Source: CAUZIB01 sp963578805 (lineage in GTDB: Bacteria; Acidobacteriota; Vicinamibacteria; Vicinamibacterales; UBA8438). Taken from it: a stretch of DNA of 64,000 bases. The position numbers and the translations under genes were made by a program. The stretch covers positions 1 through 64,000 of the forward strand of contig CAUZDY010000008.1 in assembly GCA_963578805.1 (NCBI GenBank). The letters are read 5' to 3'. Below are positions 1 through 7,678 of the stretch, in pieces. Each line of letters starts with the position of its first letter. Positions within the stretch are counted from its first letter, which is position 1. The notes under the pieces are model-generated. The model was not told the DNA's origin, made no database searches, and worked only from the letters and a program-made list of their open reading frames with translations.

Positions 1-96
1 ATGAGGTTGAATCCTGATCCGACGGCAAGCGTTGCCGAGGGTGTTCCGTGTCACGATTACGATGAGGCAGTGACCGTCTCCAGGATACGCCACTAG
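1..96 (+). CDS. possible 3' end of a gene cut by the window edge
   Basis: Frame 1 is open from the first base to a TAG at 94-96, giving 31 residues ending in VSRIRH. The other two forward frames close at once. It could be the tail of a longer gene starting outside the window or a chance open stretch. No motif is recognisable. Confidence 0.3.
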   Translation: MRLNPDPTASVAEGVPCHDYDEAVTVSRIRH

Positions 97-233
97 TGTT
101 ACCGATGGGGTCACATGTACGATGCAACAATTCAGCCTGAATCCTTGCGCGGTTGGGACGGGCATGGTCTCCTCTTCGCTATGAATTAGTGTTATTGCTC
201 TCCTTGGTCTTTATCGAGAACAGGTGGACACCC

Positions 234-1196
234 ATGAGAATGAAGTTACCAGTTGTCGTTGTTTTAGCGGGAATCCATGGATTCCTGCCGATCGCCTCGA
301 ATCCGGCGGCAGCGCAGTGGGCGGAAACATCAGCGGCGCAGTGGGCGGGGACCGGGGGGGCGCCGCCTCCTACTCCTGAGTTGGCCGCTGCTGGTGACGT
401 TAAGAGCGTGGTGTTTAAGTGGATGTGGTACATGGGCATGCTCCGCAATTGGCAGGAGCTCGACCACGTCGCGATGTTTGAATTGCGGAAGAGCACCGGA
501 ACGATCCGTGTGGCAGGACAACCGTGTGAACTCGAAAACTACCGGACCAGCATCAACTACCAGGTGAGCGGAATGCGCGCGCAGTATGAATGCACACTTC
601 CGAATGGTCCACACAGCGGAATCGAGGTTGTCAGCGGTCAGATTCGAGGCGAACCAAATGCCAACGCCTCGACCGGGCAGTGGCCGGGTGGCATGTTCGC
701 TGGCACTAGTGAAGATATTTTCGCTTGGGACTCCGACGTGATCGGCGCAGGGCTGGTAGACGGACAGGGAACCGCCACGCCGAATGGGGAAGCCCGCAAC
801 GAGCGACTCATCCGGCTCTGGGCCGGTCCGTGGGGTGCACCCAAGGCGGCCGCCGCGGATCCCGATGCCACGGTGGTCATGGAGGAAGGCAAGCCGGTCG
901 TGACTTTCGCGATTCCGTTCGTCCAGGGGGCAACCGCACAGGCCACACTCAATTCAAACAATCAGGCCGAGCGGATCGAGGTTCGACTGGGCAATGTCGT
1001 GACCGAATTCATCTACGAGAACTATGCGGACTACAATCCAGCTGACGACCAAATCATGGGGTACACCCCTGGCCATATTGTGGAGAAGCGTGACGGCGTA
1101 ACGGTGCTCGACATCACCGTGGCCGAGACACATGTGGGAAATCTGTATGTTGTGGTGCCGGTGCCGGACAGTGTGCGAAATGCGTCGTCACAGTGA
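234..1196 (+). CDS. secreted hypothetical protein
   Basis: I do not recognise the family. The frame is open from 153, but ATG 234 is preferred because AGGTGG lies about six bases upstream and the protein then begins with a signal peptide: MRMK, a hydrophobic core, then an Ala-rich region near residues 22-27. Just after it the short unit AQWA occurs twice, followed by a Gly/Pro linker. The remaining roughly 270 residues contain two cysteines in the first third (QPCEL, YECTL) and end in a beta-rich, hydrophobic segment. It is probably periplasmic or surface exposed. The next gene starts 42 bases downstream with a strong ribosome binding site, so the two may be co-transcribed. Confidence 0.7.
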   Translation: MRMKLPVVVVLAGIHGFLPIASNPAAAQWAETSAAQWAGTGGAPPPTPELAAAGDVKSVVFKWMWYMGMLRNWQELDHVAMFELRKSTGTIRVAGQPCELENYRTSINYQVSGMRAQYECTLPNGPHSGIEVVSGQIRGEPNANASTGQWPGGMFAGTSEDIFAWDSDVIGAGLVDGQGTATPNGEARNERLIRLWAGPWGAPKAAAADPDATVVMEEGKPVVTFAIPFVQGATAQATLNSNNQAERIEVRLGNVVTEFIYENYADYNPADDQIMGYTPGHIVEKRDGVTVLDITVAETHVGNLYVVVPVPDSVRNASSQ

Positions 1197-1238
1197 AGCA
1201 AGTAAGTAGAAGGTAGCGTCGTTCAGCAGGAGGAAGAA

Positions 1239-1754
1239 TTGGAGCTCCCTTTATGGGTAGACGCGTTCGAGCAGTACGGTCTCAGTAAATGGCTCCGCGA
1301 GTCGCGCTCGTTAGTGATCGGTTACTATCCCATTCTTCTTCTTCACACCCTCGGATTGTCCCTTGTGGTTGGTCCCAACGCGGCGATTAACTTGCGTCTT
1401 CTCGGTGTTGCTGGTGACATCCCGCTAGCGCCCCTACGCCGGTGGTTCAGCCTCATCTGGTTTGGCTTGGTTTTGAATGTCACCTCTGGTGTGTTGCTCG
1501 TGTACGTGTACCCGGTTAAGTCGTTGACGAACCCTGTCTTCTATATCAAGCTTGCGCTCCTCGGGTTCGCCATCTGGATCCTGCTTCGTATTAAGACTCG
1601 TGTGTTTGACGACTCTGGCCTGAATGAGGCGGACATGGTGGCGAGAGGCAGGATGCTGGCGGTCTGGTCTTTGCTCGCGTGGATGAGTGTCCTCGGGGCA
1701 GGCCGTTTGCTGGCCTACACGTGTCACTACCTGTTGTACGCAGTGCCGTGTTGA
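1239..1754 (+). CDS. DUF6644-like integral membrane protein
   Basis: A 171-residue membrane protein starting at TTG 1239, supported by a strong AGGAGGA site at 1229-1235. About four hydrophobic segments are visible at roughly residues 28-50, 65-90, 100-115 and 140-160. The block HTLGLSLVVGPNAAINLRLL followed by PLAPLRRW is shared in altered form with the C-terminal half of the next protein (HFVGLVLVVG, LNLRVLGFAKQLPIAPLNK), so the two are homologous. The family resembles DUF6644 proteins, whose function is unknown. A histidine at the start of the shared block is conserved between both copies and could bind a metal or haem, but that is inference. Confidence 0.7.
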   Translation: MELPLWVDAFEQYGLSKWLRESRSLVIGYYPILLLHTLGLSLVVGPNAAINLRLLGVAGDIPLAPLRRWFSLIWFGLVLNVTSGVLLVYVYPVKSLTNPVFYIKLALLGFAIWILLRIKTRVFDDSGLNEADMVARGRMLAVWSLLAWMSVLGAGRLLAYTCHYLLYAVPC

Positions 1755-1769
1755 CGGCCCCCTCGGCTT

Positions 1770-2729
1770 ATGGATTTTTCGCACTTTCATCTCTTGTTGA
1801 ACCACTTCCCGATTGTTGGTACGATCGTAGGTGTTGGCCTGCTGTTACTCTCGTTTTGTGTAGATGGTCAGGACCTGAGACGGAGTAGCTTGGTCGTCTT
1901 CGTCGTCACGGCACTGTTAACGATTCCAGCTTTCATCAGCGGGTTTGGTGCACAAGTCGAACTCTTGGAAGACCCCGAAGTCTCGAACGATTTAATCCAG
2001 AGGCACCTAGGCTCTGCAGAGCTAGTCGTCTGGTTCATGGGGCTCACAGGGGCTCTGGCTGGAATCGGACTGTGGCAGTCCGGTCGACCGTTGCGGCCGG
2101 TCCGTGGGTTGACCTGGGGTGTGCTGCTGATTTCGCTAGTGACGGTAGCTCTTCTCGCCAGAACCGGGAACACGGGTGGACAGATTCTCCATTCAGAAAT
2201 TCAGTTCGGTCTACAGGATACCGGCCTGGCAGCCTTCATCGCTAATTTCGAGCCATCACCTTCCTCGTTCACTCGACTCATGATCGCCAGCCAGTGGTGG
2301 TGGGCGTTCATGATGACGTTACACTTCGTCGGGCTGGTGCTTGTGGTCGGCACGATAGGACTCTTGAATTTACGTGTGCTGGGATTTGCCAAGCAACTGC
2401 CGATCGCTCCGTTGAACAAATTGGTACCCTGGGGCCTTGCGGGATTCGGCATCAACGTCGTAACGGGTCTCTTGGCGTTTATTGGGATGTCCGCGTACTA
2501 CACTTATAACATCGCGTTCATGCTTAAAATCGTGGTCGTTCTGTTGGCGCTGGCAAGCTTTGCGCTCTTCTACATGACTGGCGCCTTCCGCGACTGCGAA
2601 GGTGTTGGACCAGGTGGAGATGCACCGCTACGAGCTAAGCTCAGCGCCGGAGTCTCGTTGACGCTATGGCTCGCGGTGATCGTTCTTGGTCGTTACATAC
2701 AGCCACTGGAAAACAGCATACCCCGGTGA
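1770..2729 (+). CDS. two-part membrane protein, DUF2231-like N-terminus and DUF6644-like C-terminus
   Basis: A 319-residue polytopic membrane protein starting at ATG 1770, 15 bases after the previous stop. The N-terminal half (residues 1-130) begins SHFHLLLNHFPIVG and has histidine-flanked membrane helices of the kind found in DUF2231-like proteins. The C-terminal half (about 180-310) repeats the block found in the upstream gene: a helix with HFVGLVLVVG, then LNLRVLGF and PIAPLNK, then two further helices. A plausible reading is a membrane redox or cytochrome b-like subunit working with the upstream protein, but no haem ligand set is proven. Adjacent location suggests an operon with 1239-1754 and possibly the hydrolase downstream. 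Confidence 0.7.
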   Translation: MDFSHFHLLLNHFPIVGTIVGVGLLLLSFCVDGQDLRRSSLVVFVVTALLTIPAFISGFGAQVELLEDPEVSNDLIQRHLGSAELVVWFMGLTGALAGIGLWQSGRPLRPVRGLTWGVLLISLVTVALLARTGNTGGQILHSEIQFGLQDTGLAAFIANFEPSPSSFTRLMIASQWWWAFMMTLHFVGLVLVVGTIGLLNLRVLGFAKQLPIAPLNKLVPWGLAGFGINVVTGLLAFIGMSAYYTYNIAFMLKIVVVLLALASFALFYMTGAFRDCEGVGPGGDAPLRAKLSAGVSLTLWLAVIVLGRYIQPLENSIPR

Positions 2730-2763
2730 TTTTTTTCAAGAGTAGATGTTAGGAGGACGCATC

Positions 2764-3669
2764 GTGAGTGAGAGTATGAAGTTGAACCGTTTAATTCCTG
2801 CACTGTTCGTCGTGTTGAGTCTGGCTGTGTCGGTACCGGTGTTTGGTCAAGAGCTCGTCACCGTCACGCCCGATGTTGTGTACGGTCACAAGGATGGCAT
2901 GGCCCTGACGTTCGATGTGTTCACACCGTCGAATCCGAACGGTGCCGCCGTGCTGCATATCGTAAGTGGCGGTTGGGTCTCCCGATGGGTGCCTCCGGCA
3001 CAGCTGTCGTCCCGAGTAAAGGAGCTTTACGAGGAACTATTCAAGGAAGGACTCACGGTGTTTTCCGTTCGCCACGGCAGCAGTCCCAGATACGTGATTC
3101 CTGAAATAGTTCCCGACGTACGGCGGGCGGTGCGTTTTATCCGTCTGACCGCCTCACAGTACGGTGTCGACCCAAACCGGCTGGGTGTCACTGGTATGAG
3201 CGCGGGTGGGCATCTCTCCCTAATGATCGGCCTTGCGTCGGACACGGGAGATCCTACGGCCGAAGATTCGGTTCTCCGCGTCAGTAATAGGGTTGCAGCG
3301 GTGGTGGCTTATTACCCTCCTGTCGATCTCGATCCGCCGGCAGATGCGGTGCTCACATCAGTTACGGAGGGTCCGAGAGAGGTCAGGTATCCGGCACTGA
3401 AGTTCACAGCAGCCGATGTGCCTGGCGTTTCCCCGATCAGACACGTTTCGCCAGATGACCCCCCTACGCTGCTTATCCATGGCAACAAGGATGAGCGCGT
3501 ACCGATTGCCCAAAGCGAACAAATTTTTGCGGCGTTCCAGCAGGAGGGAGTGTCGAGTGACTTTCTCGTGATCGACGGCGCCGGACACGGTTTCACGGGT
3601 GAGGACGCGGATCGAGCGAATGCATCGGCGGCCGCGTGGTTCGGGAAGCATCTCGCTGCAGAGAACTAA
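2764..3669 (+). CDS. secreted alpha/beta hydrolase
   Basis: A secreted hydrolase of about 301 residues in the esterase/dienelactone hydrolase superfamily. GTG 2764 is chosen because AGGAGG at 2751-2756 lies seven bases upstream; ATG 2746 lies before that site. The N-terminus is a signal peptide ending near VFGQ. The nucleophile elbow is GMSAGG (Ser near residue 144), the acid is in HGNKDERVP and the catalytic histidine in GAGHGF near residue 275. A conserved GGW after a hydrophobic strand would form the oxyanion hole. Such enzymes cleave acyl or carbohydrate esters; the substrate here is not evident. It is the last gene of the forward run and converges on the cytochrome gene. Confidence 0.85.
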   Translation: MSESMKLNRLIPALFVVLSLAVSVPVFGQELVTVTPDVVYGHKDGMALTFDVFTPSNPNGAAVLHIVSGGWVSRWVPPAQLSSRVKELYEELFKEGLTVFSVRHGSSPRYVIPEIVPDVRRAVRFIRLTASQYGVDPNRLGVTGMSAGGHLSLMIGLASDTGDPTAEDSVLRVSNRVAAVVAYYPPVDLDPPADAVLTSVTEGPREVRYPALKFTAADVPGVSPIRHVSPDDPPTLLIHGNKDERVPIAQSEQIFAAFQQEGVSSDFLVIDGAGHGFTGEDADRANASAAAWFGKHLAAEN

Positions 3670-3766
3670 GCTCCAGACCGGGCAGCCGTTCGGGAATTAC
3701 AACCACGTAAAAGTATCGGTGCGGTGCGCGTGGCCGCTGCGCGAAGATGAAGGTCTGCAGGCGATG

Positions 3767-4228
3767 TCACGGCAGCAGCAGTGCATCGGCCCAGTATCTC
3801 TGATGGCAGTTACTGCACACACCGTACAGGAGCCTGCCGGCCTCGAAAAGCTGCTCGGCGTCTTGAGCTTCGGCCGCACTGACAGCTAGCATGCCTGTAT
3901 CGACGAGCGCCGTGGCAGCTTTCATCCACTCATCGTCGTCCACGGCCCGAGGTGCCATCATCAAGAGGTTGCCAGATTCGGCTAGAGTCAGTGCGCTGTT
4001 GCGCACGGCGTTCCACTCTTCCGTTGTTTCCGGCCGGATCTCTGTGGTCCCATCAGGCGTTATCTGCGTCCCCACGGCGTCCCAGATGACATCGGTGAGT
4101 GGGTCGACGATCGCTTCCATTAAAAGACTGGTGTCGGCGACCGGCTGAAAGGGTGTTGGCTTCGGGCCACTCTGGCAGCTAACGCCCAGTAGAACAGTTC
4201 CAGCTACAACATACGCGATCGCCCGCAT
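3767..4228 (-). CDS. c-type cytochrome lipoprotein
   Basis: A 153-residue exported haem protein. Starting at the ATG ending at 4228 gives a clean lipoprotein signal (MRAIAYVV, hydrophobic core, LLGVSC), so the mature protein should be anchored at Cys near residue 18. A single haem-binding CSNCH lies close to the C-terminus, followed by QRYW, and the preceding sequence is predicted helical. That layout, haem site at the end of a helical bundle, is typical of cytochrome c-prime and c556-type proteins. A longer reading from 4282 would put charged residues before the signal and is less likely. It is transcribed towards the hydrolase gene and stands alone on its strand. Confidence 0.75.
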   Translation of the reverse strand: MRAIAYVVAGTVLLGVSCQSGPKPTPFQPVADTSLLMEAIVDPLTDVIWDAVGTQITPDGTTEIRPETTEEWNAVRNSALTLAESGNLLMMAPRAVDDDEWMKAATALVDTGMLAVSAAEAQDAEQLFEAGRLLYGVCSNCHQRYWADALLLP

Positions 4229-4399
4229 GTTCGGTAAAGCTATCACAACAAAAGCAGCAGATTCGTAATGCCGCGACACCAAACGGTCGGAACAACCTAG
4301 ACGCCGCCGCTTGCTGATGGACAGGCGATCCGAAAACGTTGATTGACTGTTGCGAGTTTGTCGTCTATAAAAAGGTGCGATTTCCTAAAAACTAAGAAT

Positions 4400-5941
4400 A
4401 TGCGAACAAAACTAACGATCATCACGTTTTTTATCCTGACATTTGCGACGCTGCTCCCAGCAGGCTCCGCTGAGGAGTTTGATCTCGCCACCGCGACCAT
4501 CGAGGATGTCAACGCGGCTTTCGACGCAGGGGCCTTGACATCGGAAACTCTAGTCCAGATGTATCTAGATCGCATTGCGGCCTATGACAAGGCTGGACCC
4601 GCCATCAATGCGATGATCTACGTGGACCCAAACGCTTTGGAGATTGCTCGCGAGTTAGATAAGGAACGGACCGAGAATGGGCCCCGCAGCAAGATCCACG
4701 GCATCCCCTTTATCCTCAAAGATCTCTTCGACGTGGAAGGTCAGCCGACAACCGGAGGTTTTGTTGGGTTGGAGGGTTCCACGCCCTGGCGGGACGGCTG
4801 GGTTGCACGCAAGCTGCGCGAGAGCGGCGGTATCATTTTAGGTAAGACAAACTTGAGTGACTGGTTCGCCCAAGCTCCATGGGGTGCGAGTACGTTGGGT
4901 GGACAGACCCTCAATCCCTATGCTTTGGAGTACGTGCCGGGTGGCTCTAGTTCGGGCTCCGGTGCAGGCATCGCAGCGGCTTTCGCGCAGGTGGGTTTCG
5001 GCAGCGAAACCGGCGTATCCATTCGGAACCCGACCTCGGAGAATAATTTGGTTGGACTCGCTCCGACCTTGGGTCTGGTCAGTCGTACCGGCATGATCAT
5101 GAATGCCCTCACGCACGAGCGCGGCGGTCCGATGGCTCGCAGTGTTTACGATATGGCTGCCACGCTCGAGGCGGTCGCCGGATTCGATCCGGAGGATCTT
5201 GTCACGATGGCCTCGCGCGGAAAAATTCCAGAAGGTGGATATGTGCAGTTTGTCGATCCTGAAAACGGACTACAGGGTGCCCGCATCGGCGTGCTGCGTG
5301 ACATGTTTCGGTCGGGTCCGATCCACGAAGAGGCATTAGCCCTCATTGAAACAGCGGTCGCGGATCTCACAGGCGCAGGTGCCTACGTCATCGATCCGGT
5401 CAGCACGGGTCTGCCGCTTTTGAGTCTCGCCACAAGGACGCGGGTTACCAGTTGGGAGAAGAAAGCCGCCACCGACTACTACCTCTCCGGCCTTGGCCCA
5501 GACGCGATTTATGAGGACATGACGGAGATGATCGCTGCGAACCCAGAACATCTTGAACGTTTGCGCGATCGAGACACTGTTGACGATCTCGACTCTAACC
5601 CGGACTATCTCGCGCGGATAAAGAATCGCGAGATGATGGGGAAAGCCTTGCTCAGCCTGATGGAAGAGTTCCAACTCGACGCCCTGGTATTTCCTTTCAA
5701 GACGTTTCCGGCCACCAAAATCAAGGATGGGTGGAGCAATCGCGAAGCGGACAACGCTCTGTCGTCGCAAACCGGATTTCCGGGGCTGGTCGTTCCTGCA
5801 GGTTTCACCGAGAGCAACCTACCCATCGCGCTCGAATTCTTAGGGCGTCCTTTTAGCGAACCCACACTCATTAAGCTCGCCTCAGCGTACGAGGCTGCTT
5901 CGAAGCACCGTAAGCTACCTGAAAGTACGCCACCGTTGTAA
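4400..5941 (+). CDS. secreted amidase-signature family enzyme
   Basis: A 513-residue amidase-signature hydrolase. ATG 4400 gives a signal peptide ending PAGSA; the frame is open upstream to 4343 but that extension is charged. The Ser-cisSer-Lys triad is present: Lys in ILKDLFD, the cis-Ser in GGSSSGSGAG and the acyl-accepting Ser in GSETGVSIRNP. The usual GG before the nucleophile is GV here. Downstream GLAPT and GMI match the family. Members hydrolyse amides from small nitriles to peptides and C-terminal amidated substrates; the target cannot be read from sequence. The gene stands alone between a minus-strand cytochrome and a phosphoesterase 232 bases downstream. Confidence 0.88.
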   Translation: MRTKLTIITFFILTFATLLPAGSAEEFDLATATIEDVNAAFDAGALTSETLVQMYLDRIAAYDKAGPAINAMIYVDPNALEIARELDKERTENGPRSKIHGIPFILKDLFDVEGQPTTGGFVGLEGSTPWRDGWVARKLRESGGIILGKTNLSDWFAQAPWGASTLGGQTLNPYALEYVPGGSSSGSGAGIAAAFAQVGFGSETGVSIRNPTSENNLVGLAPTLGLVSRTGMIMNALTHERGGPMARSVYDMAATLEAVAGFDPEDLVTMASRGKIPEGGYVQFVDPENGLQGARIGVLRDMFRSGPIHEEALALIETAVADLTGAGAYVIDPVSTGLPLLSLATRTRVTSWEKKAATDYYLSGLGPDAIYEDMTEMIAANPEHLERLRDRDTVDDLDSNPDYLARIKNREMMGKALLSLMEEFQLDALVFPFKTFPATKIKDGWSNREADNALSSQTGFPGLVVPAGFTESNLPIALEFLGRPFSEPTLIKLASAYEAASKHRKLPESTPPL

Positions 5942-6173
5942 AGAGGTAGTTGGCTGAACGCGCCTAGTCTGCCCCAATAGACCTGGACACACCCCATGGT
6001 TCTTCAGCTAGACATCCGACTTGGTCACTCTCAAGTTTTCGGTCTCATCTGAGAGGGTGGCATGGCCAGGTCTGGCAAGTCACCGATACGAAGCTCCGCT
6101 ACCACGTGGTGACGGCTTCTGGTCTTGTCGGAGTACGCGGGAGCCCAGTAGCTGCGCGATGAAAGGCTAAAAA

Positions 6174-7484
6174 ATGAGAAACCTTTTGACAGTACTTCTG
6201 TGCTGCACCGCATTCAGTTGTTCTGTTGACAATGCAGTCACACGTGATGAGGCGTTCACAATCATCATGATTCCAGACACTCAAAATGCAGTCGACTTTA
6301 CGCGGCAAAAGACTAAAGGGTTCGCGATTGATAGCAGTGAAATTTTCATTGACCAGATGCAACACATTGCTGCGAGGAGCGTGTCAAATGGAGGCGACGT
6401 CGCCTTTGTGGCCTCTGTGGGTGATGTTTGGCAGCATGTAACCAGCGATACAGATCCAGGACATGTGGCGCGGGGGATAGAGGCACTGCGAAACATTGAG
6501 ACGGGATTCGAACGAGTCATCCATCCTGAAGGCACATTGAGGTTTGAGATACCCAAAGCCATCGAGGGGTATCAACTGATTAGCGATGAAGGAATCCCCT
6601 TTGGAGTAGCACCAGGTAATCATGATTATGATGCGTGGTGGGCTGTTGCCGGTCCAGCGGCAAACTCGGAAGGGAGCGATTCAAACTCCCCTGTAGGACC
6701 CGTGCCAATAAATTCTATGCTGCATGTCGGTGGGTTAAACAATTTTCGCATGGCTTTCGGCAGTGATACGGACTTCTTCCGAGACAGGGAATGGTATGTA
6801 AGTGGGTTTGAGGGTGGTGAAAGTAGTGCCCAAGTGTTTTCAGCAGGTGGATACGAATTCTTGCACCTAGCTTTCGAACTGCAGGCAGGAGATGACGTGA
6901 TTGCTTGGGCACAGGACGTCGTCGATGAATACGCTGGACTGCCAACAATTATTTCAACGCATGATTATCTGAACAGTCGTGGCGAGCGACTGCCCGCCGA
7001 GATGGATCTAGCCTGGGTAGACCCCGGAGAAAATAATAGTGCTGAGGAGCTATGGCAGGAGTTTATTCGTAAAACAGATCAAGTATTCATGGTTCTGAGT
7101 GGTCATCAGCCGGGGCAGGCCATCAGGATCGACGAAAACGACAATGGGCATGAGGTGTATCAGATTCTGGCTGATTTCCAAATCCGGGGCCAGGCTGGGC
7201 TGGATGCGGGCCAAGCATTGGGCCCCGGGGGAGCGATTGCGGGTATTGGGGATGGTTGGTTTAGGGAAATGATTTTCCACGTACGCGACTCCAACCCCAG
7301 AGTCGATGTAAAAACCTACTCAAGCCACTATGAGAGTTATTCCAGCGAATTAGATACCTACGCTGAATGGTACAAGAATCGCGAACAACCCAACATGAGT
7401 GACGAGCAGTTTCTAGCTGCAGAAGAATTCAGCATTAAACTTGCCGACTTCCACATGAGATATGGAATGCCGGATGAGCTCTGA
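6174..7484 (+). CDS. exported calcineurin-like metallophosphoesterase
   Basis: A 436-residue calcineurin-like phosphoesterase. The metal-binding motifs appear in order: IPDTQ near residue 36, VGDVW near 89, PGNHDYD near 151, STHDY near 263 and SGHQPGQ near 309. The first motif has Gln where many members have His, as in the group of exported enzymes with DTQ. The N-terminus has a short hydrophobic signal ending in TAFSC, which could be a lipoprotein signal or an ordinary leader. The product should act in the periplasm on phosphomonoesters or diesters. Codon use in this gene seems less GC-rich than in most neighbours, with many A/T third positions, hinting at separate acquisition. Confidence 0.85.
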   Translation: MRNLLTVLLCCTAFSCSVDNAVTRDEAFTIIMIPDTQNAVDFTRQKTKGFAIDSSEIFIDQMQHIAARSVSNGGDVAFVASVGDVWQHVTSDTDPGHVARGIEALRNIETGFERVIHPEGTLRFEIPKAIEGYQLISDEGIPFGVAPGNHDYDAWWAVAGPAANSEGSDSNSPVGPVPINSMLHVGGLNNFRMAFGSDTDFFRDREWYVSGFEGGESSAQVFSAGGYEFLHLAFELQAGDDVIAWAQDVVDEYAGLPTIISTHDYLNSRGERLPAEMDLAWVDPGENNSAEELWQEFIRKTDQVFMVLSGHQPGQAIRIDENDNGHEVYQILADFQIRGQAGLDAGQALGPGGAIAGIGDGWFREMIFHVRDSNPRVDVKTYSSHYESYSSELDTYAEWYKNREQPNMSDEQFLAAEEFSIKLADFHMRYGMPDEL

Positions 7485-7678
7485 TCGGCCCCACTTGGGA
7501 GGGCTTCTGGAGCCTCCAGTATTGACGTGGGACGGGAGTGATCTGCCCTGGGGTTACCTGTTGGTTATGCCCGTTGATATCAGCCAGAGCGTTCGGGCGA
7601 GTGTCGCGGAGTCGATCGTCGACGGCCCACCCTTGCCTGCGATTGCCTGATGCTCTCGTGAGGTAGAGAGTGAGTCGA

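Noticed and set aside
7462..7650. 62-codon frame after the phosphoesterase gene
   Set aside because: It overlaps the gene end, has no ribosome site or family features and reads like non-coding sequence.
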